This document shows, in pieces, positions 27,102-36,500 of a stretch of DNA of 64,000 nucleotides. This DNA comes from Shewanella eurypsychrophilus (GTDB lineage Bacteria > Pseudomonadota > Gammaproteobacteria > Enterobacterales > Shewanellaceae), in contig NZ_CP045503.2 of NCBI RefSeq assembly GCF_007004545.3, positions 4,896,001 through 4,960,000 of the forward strand, given 5' to 3'. The stretch's first letter is position 1. The number at the start of each line of letters is the position of its first letter. Under the pieces are notes generated by a model. That model saw nothing but the letters and a program-made list of their open reading frames with translations. It made no database searches and was not told the origin of the DNA. A program made the translations under genes and the position numbers.

Positions 27102-27431
27102 ATGACTAAGAAAAAGACCTCGCTTCCAGAGCAGTGGTTACAGAACCAGAAAGCTGCAAAAGCGACTCAGGTGGCTTTTGACTTAGATGAGAAATTTCAG
27201 TATTCCATCCGCAAAGCCGCACTAGACTCTGGTTTCAGTCCTTCAGATCAAATACGCACAATCCTAGGGCTTACAGTAACAAAGCGCCCTAAACGTCCAC
27301 GTTTGACCGTTTCCCTCAGCCCAGAAGATTATGTACTGTTAGCTGAGAAATATGAACTGTCTCCTGAGTCACAGTTAGAAATAAAAAAACATGTTCTCGA
27401 CGAACTCATCCACTTTAGTGATAAAAACTAG
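27102..27431 (+). CDS. Small basic protein, possibly two ribbon-helix-helix-like units
   Basis: 109 residues, soluble and basic. Two segments share a strand-then-two-helices rhythm: TQVAFDLDEKFQYSIRKAAL followed by SPSDQIRTILGL, and RPRLTVSLSPEDYVLLAEKY followed by PESQLEIKKHVLDEL. This resembles ribbon-helix-helix DNA-binding folds, but I cannot assign a family. It lies between DUF2491 and the ion-channel gene, 68 bases from the latter. If it binds DNA it would be a candidate for the 13-bp palindromes of this cluster; that is speculation. Confidence 0.6.
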   Translation: MTKKKTSLPEQWLQNQKAAKATQVAFDLDEKFQYSIRKAALDSGFSPSDQIRTILGLTVTKRPKRPRLTVSLSPEDYVLLAEKYELSPESQLEIKKHVLDELIHFSDKN

Positions 27432-27499
27432 TACACTCAGTGAGATACAAATAGAAAAGTCTATCATTTAAGTAGGCTGATGAATGGATACAATCTTCT

Positions 27500-28309
27500 A
27501 TGGTTAACATAAGCCGCTGGTTTCCAGAGACAGAAACCCACCCGACCCCCTTTCAGCTAGCCATGATGGTACTGTCTTTTTTATCGGTCATCGTAGTACT
27601 CGTACTAACTTTCGCCAAGACCGAACCTGAAACTCGTCGCTTACTCTTGATGATCGACTTTAGTATCTGCATGATTTTTCTGAGTTACTTCTTTGTTAAC
27701 CTTTTTAAATCCGACAACAAACTTCTTTACCTACAACACAACTGGATAGACTTAGTCGCCAGTATTCCCGCCATAGAACCACTAAGACTAGCGCGTTTAT
27801 TTCAGATCCTAAGAGTAATCCGACTTATTCGAATGACCCACTCGTTAATCGCTCCTTTAGTAAAACAACGAAGGCAAGCAACGTTAGCCAGCTTACTCGT
27901 GGCTATGGTCACTATCTTAACCATCTCTTCGGTATTAATGCTGATTGTAGAAAGTGGCGCACCCGATGCCAATATTCACACCGCTGAGAATGCAATTTGG
28001 TGGGCATTAGTGACTATTTCAACCGTTGGTTATGGTGACTTCTACCCCGTAACGACTGTAGGACATGTTATTGGCGCCATTGTCATCATCTGTGGAGTCA
28101 GTTTTTTTGGTGTGATCTCCGGTTATATGGCATCAATATTTATTGCTCCCGATGAAACCGAGAAGCTTGAAACTCAAAGTGAAGAGATAAAGTGTGAGCT
28201 CAAAATGGCTTTAGATAGAATGGAAAAAAATCAGGATCAACTCATGCAAGAGATCACTCTGCTGCATAAGGAGATTAAAGATATTAAGGAAGATAAGGAT
28301 AGACCCTAG
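27500..28309 (+). CDS. Potassium-channel-like membrane protein
   Basis: 269 residues. Two TM helices (about 20-42 and 50-70), an amphipathic helix with regularly spaced Arg (RLARLFQILRVIRLIRM, an S4-like or linker segment), a TM near 130, a pore helix with selectivity filter TISTVGYGDFYP (about 173-184), a last TM, and a C-terminal coiled coil (residues 220-268). The filter TVGYGD is that of K+ channels. Such channels recur at the end of PspA/DUF350 clusters, where they may respond to loss of membrane integrity. The stop codon at 28307-28309 lies inside the left terminal repeat of the adjoining element, so the last residues may have been altered by its insertion. Confidence 0.85.
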   Translation: MVNISRWFPETETHPTPFQLAMMVLSFLSVIVVLVLTFAKTEPETRRLLLMIDFSICMIFLSYFFVNLFKSDNKLLYLQHNWIDLVASIPAIEPLRLARLFQILRVIRLIRMTHSLIAPLVKQRRQATLASLLVAMVTILTISSVLMLIVESGAPDANIHTAENAIWWALVTISTVGYGDFYPVTTVGHVIGAIVIICGVSFFGVISGYMASIFIAPDETEKLETQSEEIKCELKMALDRMEKNQDQLMQEITLLHKEIKDIKEDKDRP

Positions 28310-28629
28310 GCGCTAGAAACTAGGAGCTAGGTTGAAAAGCTGAGATGACGGCCTTTGGCCTATCGCTACGCGGATGGCTGCGCCTATTCGACGGGCTAGG
28401 CCCTGTTTGAAAAGGTGAAGCAGCAGATCTTGTGGCAGGATGGGGCTTAGCCCGAGGCTTACGATTATTCCGTTCCCGGCTAAAGCCGGTCCTACACTAC
28501 AGCGAAGCGTAATCTGACCGCCATATATGGGGGAATGTCGGTTATGTAGGGAACAATAACCGACGCAGCCCCACCAGCGAAGCGTCATCTTGATTCTAGG
28601 TTCTAGGTCCTAGTTTCTAGCAACTAGGA
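28304..28629. mobile_element. MITE-like element with 27-bp imperfect terminal inverted repeats
   Basis: The ends 28304-28330 and 28603-28629 are inverted copies of each other (23 of 27 positions match, including an identical GCTAGAAACTAGGA core). Between them lie further nested inverted repeats: GATGACG near 28344 against CGTCATC near 28583, and CCGGCTAAAGCCGG near 28477. There is no plausible gene inside. It fills the space between the channel gene and the CYTH gene. The inner TGACCGCCATATATGG motif resembles units in the repeat region before the rRNA operon. Confidence 0.7.
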
Positions 28630-28640
28630 CCTAAAAGATT

Positions 28641-30143
28641 TTACCGCCAATACGGTTGATTTTTAAGTGCTGTCCGTCTCGACTGTTCCATGGCGAATAT
28701 TAGGCTTGCCTCTTTATTTTGCAGCCAATCAGATATATCTACACCTAATGCCAAACTGATCTCCCTCAACTTTCTATAAGCTGCCAAAGTTCTTATCCCT
28801 AGTACAAGATCTTGCCAAGGTGCTCTGAATACATCCCGGCTTTCTTTAGCATAGAGCTCACCATAAGCCACACCGACGAAAATACTGTCATCCAATGCAC
28901 GAGCTAAGGACTGGTACTCTTTACTCGTCAAATCGGATTCTGATGGCATTAAGCCAACAATTTTCTGCCAAGAGGCTTCCTGCATCCTATCGGCGAAAAC
29001 CATAAGTTCAGTCTGAATATTCACAGAGACTTCACCATCTCTCACACCAAATAAGATTTCAACTAAACCAAGCTGAAGACTACCGTAACAAGTATCTGCT
29101 AACATTTTATTGAATAAACACGGAATAGCTAAGCTTGCTAGTGCCTTTCGAGTCTGGGACTCAAGCTGCTTCTTACAAGATAATTTAGCGATAAGTTGAC
29201 TGTTCTGACTTAGAATTTCAGTCAGGCTCAATCCTATTTCAACAAAATCTAAGTGAGCCTCAATGCAATCAAATCTAGCAATATGTTGATCATTTAACAG
29301 GTTAAATTGCTCAAGTGTACATCTTAGTAATCGCACGCAAGCTCTAAGGCGGTAACAGAGAAAAGGCAATTGCTCAATATCATGAAGACAAGACTCTAAA
29401 ATCATAGCTTCAAGTTGTTGCCAGCGCTCTATACCCGAGCTCAATAATGATATTAACGTCAGCTTAAGATCTTGTTCAGTTTCTAGCTCTATAAACTTCA
29501 ATACATCTAAACTAAGTGGGCTTGACTGCGCCGCTAATCGATAGCCTCTTTGGGCTTTGCTCGCCTTGCCCAGACGAACTGCCACAGATTCAGCAACTTT
29601 ACTACCCAGCTCAATCAGTGCTGCAGTCTTGCCAGCCATTAACTCGAATTCTAACTCACAAATTGGCTCAGATTTGGTTTCGCCATCTCTTGTCACACTC
29701 ACCTGACCAATATCTAGAGCAACTTCGATTAGGCTCTCATCTACATAAATATGCCAGGTTCGTCTATCAAAATCAGTATCAAATAAACAGGTGAGCTGAG
29801 ACTGCACTGCTGAAATATTAGCCGGTTGAGGCCAGATTTCTTTAGGAAATAAATGTAAATTAGGTACATCTTGTTCTATGTCAACATTGTATTCAGGACG
29901 TGAATGTATGCCACCAATCACACTTCCTGCGGTCTTTATCGTCTGCTCACGGTGGCCGTCATAGCCACGAACCCTTAGCCCCATGTCCCATTTTCTCAAT
30001 TGCAGATCTGGGGTTTCAAAGTAGCCATTCGTTAACTTCCTACAGGCTTTCTGCTCACTGTTAGGCAAGCTATCGAGTAAGTTAACCAAGGTTTGTTGTT
30101 GTTCTAATTGAAAAAATAATTTAAGTTCTATCTCGGCATTCAT
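28641..30143 (-). CDS. ygiF: CYTH-CHAD protein, inorganic triphosphatase-like
   Basis: 500 residues. Residues 1-205 form a CYTH domain, opening with the diagnostic EIELK (ExExK) and continuing with LTNGYFETPDLQLRKWDMGLRVR; E. coli YgiF with this layout is an inorganic triphosphatase. Residues about 220-490 form a helical CHAD domain, often tied to polyphosphate, with His and basic helices (YRLRACVRLLR). The function in the cell is not settled; the Pit phosphate transporter genes begin 286 bases away, divergently. The ATG at 30143 has only a weak ribosome binding site. In E. coli the gene is next to glnE; here they are separated. Confidence 0.88.
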   Translation of the reverse strand: MNAEIELKLFFQLEQQQTLVNLLDSLPNSEQKACRKLTNGYFETPDLQLRKWDMGLRVRGYDGHREQTIKTAGSVIGGIHSRPEYNVDIEQDVPNLHLFPKEIWPQPANISAVQSQLTCLFDTDFDRRTWHIYVDESLIEVALDIGQVSVTRDGETKSEPICELEFELMAGKTAALIELGSKVAESVAVRLGKASKAQRGYRLAAQSSPLSLDVLKFIELETEQDLKLTLISLLSSGIERWQQLEAMILESCLHDIEQLPFLCYRLRACVRLLRCTLEQFNLLNDQHIARFDCIEAHLDFVEIGLSLTEILSQNSQLIAKLSCKKQLESQTRKALASLAIPCLFNKMLADTCYGSLQLGLVEILFGVRDGEVSVNIQTELMVFADRMQEASWQKIVGLMPSESDLTSKEYQSLARALDDSIFVGVAYGELYAKESRDVFRAPWQDLVLGIRTLAAYRKLREISLALGVDISDWLQNKEASLIFAMEQSRRTALKNQPYWR

Positions 30144-30429
30144 TCGCCAATTGCTCGCTCTGTATTTTTTGTTATTGAGTGTTTTTCGATTACACTGTTT
30201 GAGCTGTCATCAAAAATTCATTAATATTTAATCATAATTTCACCTATTAGATGAAATGTAATATTACTGTCACAAACAAACCGTAGGATTGCGGTTTGCA
30301 GTTAAGATATAACTCGTTAGAATAAAAACTGTCTTTTTAAATGTAAATCACAGTTTCAATACGCGGTCGCTTGGGTTAACATGCGCCCGCTTTTTCCAAC
30401 AGTGGAATAACCTAAATAGGTACACGGCA

Positions 30430-31110
30430 ATGCCAGTAAACTCTATTTTGGGCGTGTTTGCAAAATCGCCAATTAAGCCTCTACAAGAGCATATAGATAA
30501 AGTGCACCAATGTGCATCGATACTTGTCCCATTTTTCGACGCAACAGCCGCCGGAGATTGGACTAGTGCAGTTGAACTACGTAAGCAGATCAGTGGCACG
30601 GAGCGAGAAGCTGACTCACTAAAACGTGAGATCCGTTTAACGCTACCGGGTGGTCTGTTTATGCCTGTCGAGCGTACTGATCTACTGGAGCTTTTAACCC
30701 AGCAAGATAAGATCGCTAATAAGGCAAAAGATATTTCTGGTCGTATCATCGGCCGTCAACTTGTTATCCCTCAAGAGATCCAAGCGCCCTTCAATGCTTA
30801 TTTGATCCGCTGCCTCGATGCAGTAGCACTAGCCAAACAAGCAATCAACGAACTCGATGACCTATTAGAAACTGGTTTCCGTGGTCGTGAAGTCGATTTG
30901 GTCGCTAAGATGATCGCAGAACTCGATAAAATCGAGGAAGATACGGATGATCTTCAAATCAAGATCCGTCGTCAGTTGTTCGCTATCGAAAACGATATGA
31001 ACCCTATCGATGTGATGTTCCTCTATAAAATTATTGAGTGGGTTGGCGACTTGGCAGATCTTGCCGAACGTGTCGGTTCTCGCTTAGAGCTTATGCTAGC
31101 TCGCGTCTAA
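30430..31110 (+). CDS. DUF47 (PhoU-like) accessory protein of phosphate transport
   Basis: 226 residues of the TIGR00153/DUF47 family, all-helical PhoU-like. Recognisable are NSILGVFAKSPIKPLQEHI at the start and EDTDDLQIKIRRQLFAIEND near residue 180. Genes of this family are routinely placed directly upstream of Pit-type phosphate permeases, and they are thought to modulate transport. The pit gene follows after 24 bases, so they form a two-gene operon. The upstream 286 bp hold a single TTACTGTCAC that resembles half of a Pho box, but no convincing complete box. Confidence 0.92.
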   Translation: MPVNSILGVFAKSPIKPLQEHIDKVHQCASILVPFFDATAAGDWTSAVELRKQISGTEREADSLKREIRLTLPGGLFMPVERTDLLELLTQQDKIANKAKDISGRIIGRQLVIPQEIQAPFNAYLIRCLDAVALAKQAINELDDLLETGFRGREVDLVAKMIAELDKIEEDTDDLQIKIRRQLFAIENDMNPIDVMFLYKIIEWVGDLADLAERVGSRLELMLARV

Positions 31111-31134
31111 CAACAAAGTTATCAAGGTAACAAC

Positions 31135-32403
31135 ATGGTTGATGTATTAGTCACCAGCGGTCCTATGCTCATTGGAATAGCGGCTGCTTTTGGTTTTTTA
31201 ATGGCATGGGGTATTGGCGCAAATGATGTAGCCAATGCAATGGGAACCTCAGTAGGTTCTAACGCTATTACGATTAAACAAGCGATCATCATAGCGATGA
31301 TTTTCGAATTTGCTGGTGCTTATCTAGCAGGTGGTGAAGTTACAAGTACTATCCGTAAGGGGATTATAGACTCGGCTTACTTCGTCGACTCTCCAGAACT
31401 ACTGGTATATGGCATGATCTCTGCGCTTTTAGCCGCAGGTATCTGGTTAATCGCGGCGTCAGCCTTAGGCTGGCCAGTATCGACTACGCACTCTATTATC
31501 GGTGCTATTGTTGGTTTCGCTGCGGTAGGTGTTGGCACTGAGGCCGTTGAATGGGCCAAGGTTGCTGGTATCGTAGGCTCCTGGGTGGTGACTCCGGCAA
31601 TATCAGGCTTTATCGCCTTTATGATCTTCCAGAGTGTGCAGAAGCTTATCTTCAACACGGACAACCCACTAGAAAACGCTAAACGTTATGTGCCTTTCTA
31701 CATGGCACTAGCAGGCTTTATGATGTCTCTGGTGACCATCCAGAAAGGTCTTAAGCATATCGGTCTACACTTCAGCACCGCAGAGGCATACGCATTAGCC
31801 ACTGGTATAGCTGTTATTGTCGGTATCGGTGGTATGTTAGCGATTAAACGCCTAAAGATGGACAGTAAAGCCGATCGACAGACTCAGTTTGGTAACGTCG
31901 AGAAAGTCTTTGCTATCTTAATGGTTGTAACCGCATGTTGTATGGCATTCGCTCATGGTTCGAATGATGTTGCAAACGCCATTGGACCACTAGCAGCTGT
32001 TGTTTCTGTGGTTGAGAGTGGCGGTGACATTGGCGCATCCTCAGCACTCGTCTGGTGGATACTTCCCCTAGGTGCTGTCGGTATTGTTTTAGGTCTAGCT
32101 ATCTTCGGTAAGCGTGTGATGAAGACCATAGGTAAAAACATTACCCACCTAACACCAAGTCGTGGCTTTGCCGCTGAACTCGCTGCAGCTTCTACCGTAG
32201 TGATAGCATCAGGTACTGGTCTACCTATCTCTACGACTCAAACCTTAGTGGGTGCAGTTTTAGGTGTCGGTATGGCTCGTGGTATCGCGGCGATTAACAT
32301 AGGTGTGGTACGAAACATCGTTGTTTCTTGGGTTATTACTCTGCCTGCAGGTGCGGCGCTTTCAATCATGTTCTTCTTCATGATTAAAGGTATCTTCAGC
32401 TAA
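31135..32403 (+). CDS. pit: Low-affinity inorganic phosphate permease (Pit family)
   Basis: 422 residues, polytopic, with the duplicated PHO4 signature: GANDVANAMGTSVGSNAIT near residue 28-46 and GSNDVANAIGPLAAVV near 277-292. About ten TM helices. It imports phosphate, probably as a metal-phosphate complex driven by the proton or sodium gradient. It is preceded by its DUF47 partner (24-base gap) and followed by a strong terminator at 32432. Confidence 0.95.
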   Translation: MVDVLVTSGPMLIGIAAAFGFLMAWGIGANDVANAMGTSVGSNAITIKQAIIIAMIFEFAGAYLAGGEVTSTIRKGIIDSAYFVDSPELLVYGMISALLAAGIWLIAASALGWPVSTTHSIIGAIVGFAAVGVGTEAVEWAKVAGIVGSWVVTPAISGFIAFMIFQSVQKLIFNTDNPLENAKRYVPFYMALAGFMMSLVTIQKGLKHIGLHFSTAEAYALATGIAVIVGIGGMLAIKRLKMDSKADRQTQFGNVEKVFAILMVVTACCMAFAHGSNDVANAIGPLAAVVSVVESGGDIGASSALVWWILPLGAVGIVLGLAIFGKRVMKTIGKNITHLTPSRGFAAELAAASTVVIASGTGLPISTTQTLVGAVLGVGMARGIAAINIGVVRNIVVSWVITLPAGAALSIMFFFMIKGIFS

Positions 32404-32431
32404 AGCATCAATTGAGTAAATAGATACAGAT

Positions 32432-32457
32432 AAAAGGGAAGCTTAGGCTTCCCTTTT
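32432..32457 (+). terminator. Intrinsic terminator after pit
   Basis: Eleven-bp stem AAAAGGGAAGC / GCTTCCCTTTT with a 4-base loop, then TAAA. Confidence 0.85.
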
Positions 32458-32637
32458 AAATACCTCAAAACTCTGCAGCAACACCTCTTCTTGTCCGCCA
32501 TTTGCATGACTTTCACAATTAACTTTTGACATTAATTAACCTTCATCAAGTAATCTTCAGAACTCTTACGACTAGCCCTTGCAAAACGCCGAGCAAATCC
32601 CTAGCATGTTGCTATATTTCGTTGATGAGAATTCAAA

Positions 32638-33213
32638 GTGTTAAGATTCTTTGCTCTAGTGGGACTGTTATTACTCTCTCCAAGCCTTTTGGCCGCAGGT
32701 CAACCTGGATATATATCCGATAAAGTGTATCTCTACCTCCATGGTGGACCAGGCACTCAATTTCGTATTTTGGGTAGTATAGAAGCAGGCCAATCAATCT
32801 CATTATCAGGCGAGACCCAAGGTGACTACACCAAGATCATTGACCACAAAGGCCGTGAAGGCTGGGTAGAGTCAAAGATGGTCACTCGCCAAAAAAGTTT
32901 CCGCGAACTGTTACCCGAAGTACAAGCAGAGCTGGAAAAGACCAAGTCCGAGCTAGAGCAAGCGTTGAATACCAGTGATAATAGTACTCAGCAGTTGAGT
33001 AAACTCAAGTCAGACCTTGATCGTGCACAGCGCGATTTAGCGAAAGCCAGCAGTGAACGAGATAACGCGACCAGCAAGCTAGCCAATATAGAAAAGAATG
33101 AACGTTTCCAGATGTGGCAAGAGGGTGGCATCATCGCTGCTATTGGCCTACTTGTAGGCGTGATCTTAGTTTACCTACCTCGACCAAGACGTAAGAAAAA
33201 GAATCACTGGTAA
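32638..33213 (+). CDS. ygiM: SH3-domain membrane protein (TIGR04211 / YgiM type)
   Basis: 191 residues. Signal peptide (LVGLLLLSPSLLAAG), bacterial SH3 domain at about 24-88 (YLYLHGGPGTQFRILGSI, GREGWVESKMV), coiled coil at 95-155, TM helix at 165-182 (AAIGLLVGVILVYL), and a basic PRPRRKKKNHW tail. This is the YgiM layout: periplasmic SH3, single C-terminal TM. The function is poorly defined. E. coli ygiM is next to ygiF; here the phosphate operon lies between. The start is a GTG at 32638 with only a weak purine-rich site upstream. Confidence 0.88.
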   Translation: MLRFFALVGLLLLSPSLLAAGQPGYISDKVYLYLHGGPGTQFRILGSIEAGQSISLSGETQGDYTKIIDHKGREGWVESKMVTRQKSFRELLPEVQAELEKTKSELEQALNTSDNSTQQLSKLKSDLDRAQRDLAKASSERDNATSKLANIEKNERFQMWQEGGIIAAIGLLVGVILVYLPRPRRKKKNHW

Positions 33214-33241
33214 AGCATCAGTTTTCTACAAGATTTCCAAG

Positions 33242-33276
33242 AAAGCCAGCATTTAACATGCTGGCTTTTTTGTTTT
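33242..33276 (+). terminator. Intrinsic terminator after ygiM
   Basis: Eleven-bp stem AAAGCCAGCAT / ATGCTGGCTTT with a 5-base loop and a T-rich tail (TTTTTTGTTTTT). Confidence 0.9.
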
Positions 33277-33422
33277 TACTTTTCATTTATAAATGAGCCA
33301 AGCCACATGAACAGTGACTTTGCACAGCATCCAGACCAGCAAGATCAAACAAACTTCACATAGAGAACCGCAATAGTGTTCCTCGTCACATTTTGATGAT
33401 ACTATCCGCCAAAGATGCCAGA

Positions 33423-33448
33423 TTGTATACAAAATTAAGATGCATCTT
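33423..33448. promoter_or_regulatory. Two adjacent perfect palindromes upstream of putA
   Basis: TTGTATACAA (33423-33432) and AAGATGCATCTT (33437-33448), separated by four bases, about 100 bp before the putA start in an otherwise featureless 328-bp gap. TGTATACA-type palindromes are typical of GntR-family operators; no regulator gene is adjacent. Confidence 0.4.
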
Positions 33449-33541
33449 ATTCCTCTTATCTAGTCACGCTTTCAACGTTTCAATTAGATAAGATTTGTTC
33501 AAGCAAACTGTCCCTAACCGGCCCAGATGGAAGCGATTACT

Positions 33542-36500
33542 ATGTTCAAAGCGAGTGAAGTTCTAGCAGGTCACTATGACTCAGCTAACCTCGATGAGCT
33601 GTTTAAAGCCATCACCAATAACTACATTGTCGATGAAGATGAATATCTATCTGAACTGATCAAACTTGTCCCCTCTAGTCACGATGAAATTCAACGTGTG
33701 ACTAAAAGAGCCCATGATTTGGTTGCTAAAGTTCGCCAATATGACAAGAAAGGTTTAATGGTTGGCATTGATGCATTTCTGCAGCAATACAGCCTAGAGA
33801 CGCAGGAAGGTATCATCCTGATGTGTCTAGCCGAAGCGCTATTGCGTATCCCTGATGCGGCAACTGCCGATGCCCTCATTCAAGATAAGCTATCAGGTGC
33901 AAAATGGGACAAGCATATGAGTCAAAGCGACTCTACGCTAGTCAATGCTTCTACTTGGGGCTTGATGCTAACAGGCAAGATTGTCACTCTCGATAAAAAT
34001 ATCGATGGTAAGCCTAGTAGCCTATTAAACCGTTTGGTTAACCGTATGGGTGAACCTGTGATCCGCCAAGCTATGCTTGCTGCAATGAAGATCATGGGGA
34101 AACAGTTTGTTTTGGGCACCTGTATCAAAGATGGCCTTAAAAACAGTGAAGCTAACCGTAAGATTGGCTATACACATAGTTACGACATGCTAGGTGAAGC
34201 GGCGTTAACGAAAACTGACGCTGACAAGTACTTCGATGAATACTCATCTGCCATCGCGGCTCTTGGTTCACAAAGCTACGATGAGAGCAAGGCTCCTCGT
34301 CCAACCATCTCTATCAAGCTATCAGCCCTTCATCCAAGATATGAAGTGGCCAATCAAGATCGTGTCCTTTCAGAACTCTATGACACACTCATCAAGTTAA
34401 TTCAGCAGGGTCGCCAGCTTAATGTCGGTATCACTATCGATGCAGAAGAGATGGATAGACTCGAGCTTCACTTAAAACTATTCCAGAAGCTCTATAACTC
34501 AGATGCAGCAAAAGGCTGGGGATTATTAGGTATCGTGGTACAGACATACGCTAAGCGTGGTTTGCCGGTACTTTGCTGGTTAACTCGTCTGGCTAAAGAT
34601 CAGGGTGATGAGATCCCCGTGCGTCTCGTTAAAGGCGCATACTGGGACAGCGAGCTCAAATGGGCTCAGCAAGCAGGCGAAGCGGGCTATTCCCTCTTTA
34701 CCCGCAAAGCAGGAACTGATGTTTCTTATCTTGCATCGGCACGCTATCTACTGTCAGATGCCACTAGAGGTGCTATCTACCCACAGTTTGCAACACATAA
34801 TGCTCAATCGGTTGCTGCGATAATGGATATTGCTGGCGATCGCCTGTATGAATTTCAACGTCTACATGGCATGGGACAGGAGCTTTACGACACCTTAATC
34901 GCTGAATGCCCAACGACGCGAATTCGTATCTACGCGCCCATTGGTGAACATAAAGAGTTACTCCCCTACCTAGTGCGCCGTTTATTAGAAAATGGGGCGA
35001 ATACCTCATTTGTCCATAAGCTTGTCGATCCTAAGGTTGCGATTGAATCACTTGTGGTTCACCCAATCACAACCTTACAAAAGTATAAGACGCTCTCAAA
35101 CAACAAGATCGTACAGCCAGCCGATATTTTTGGCTCATCGCGTAAAAACTCCAAGGGATTAAACATGAACATCATCTCTGAATCTGAGCCTTTCTTCGCT
35201 GCAATAGACAAATTCAAAGATACTACTTGGCATGCTGGTCCTCTGGTTAATGGTGAAGTACTCAGCGGCGAGACCAATGAAATTGTTAGCCCATTCGATA
35301 CCACTCAAGTGGTTGGTAAGCTTGCTTTCGCTAACAATCAAGCGATTGAGCAAGCACTGTCTGGTGCAGAGAAAGCATTCCCAGCTTGGTGTAATACGCC
35401 TGTAGAAGAGCGAGCTTCGGCTCTACAAAAGCTCGCTGATCTGCTTGAAGAGAACCGCGAAGAGCTTATTGCACTTTGTACTCGTGAAGCGGGTAAAAGC
35501 ATTCAAGATGGTATCGACGAAGTACGTGAAGCGGTAGATTTCTGTCGCTATTATGCCGTTCAAGCCAAAAAGATGATGGCGCAGCCTGAACTCCTCCCTG
35601 GCCCTACAGGTGAATTGAACGAGCTGTTTATTCAAGGCCGAGGCATCTTCGTCTGTATCAGCCCATGGAACTTCCCATTAGCTATCTTTATTGGTCAAGT
35701 GGCTGCAGCGCTCGCGGCGGGTAATACCGTTGTTGCTAAACCTGCAGAGCAAACCTCTATCGTCGGCTTCCGCGCGGTGCAACTTGCACATGAGGCTGGC
35801 ATTCCTAAAGAGGTGCTACAGTTCCTACCTGGTACAGGTGCGACTGTCGGTGCAGCAATCACCTCAGATGAGCGAATTGGCGGTGTTTGCTTTACAGGCT
35901 CTACTGGAACGGCGAAGCTGATTAACCGTACTCTAGCAATGCGTGAAGGCGCTATCATCCCATTGATCGCTGAAACAGGTGGCCAAAATGCCATGGTGGT
36001 TGATTCAACATCACAACCTGAGCAAGTCGTCCATGATGTCATTGATTCATCGTTCACCAGTGCTGGTCAACGTTGCTCGGCGCTTCGTGTTCTTTTCCTT
36101 CAAGAAGATATCGCAGACCGAGTGCTTGAAGTGATGAAAGGTGCGATGGATGAGCTAACGATTGGTAACCCTAGCTCGGTGAAAACCGATGTCGGACCTG
36201 TCATCGATGCGGCTGCACAAGCTAATTTGAATGCACATATTGACCATATCAAACAAGTTGGCACTCTGCTTAAGCAGCTCGAACTGCCCGCGGGTACTGA
36301 GAACGGTTACTTCGTTGCACCGACCGCTGTAGAGATTGATTCTATCAAGGTACTTGAGAAGGAACATTTCGGTCCAATTCTACATGTTATCCGTTATAAA
36401 GCCGCCGATCTCTCCAAGGTAATCGATGAGATCAATTCAACTGGTTTTGGTCTGACTTTAGGTATTCACAGCCGTAACGAAGGCCATGCGCTTGAAATTG

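Noticed and set aside
30144..30429. Pho box upstream of the phosphate transport operon
   Set aside because: Only one half-like TTACTGTCAC is present; the second direct repeat at the required spacing is missing.
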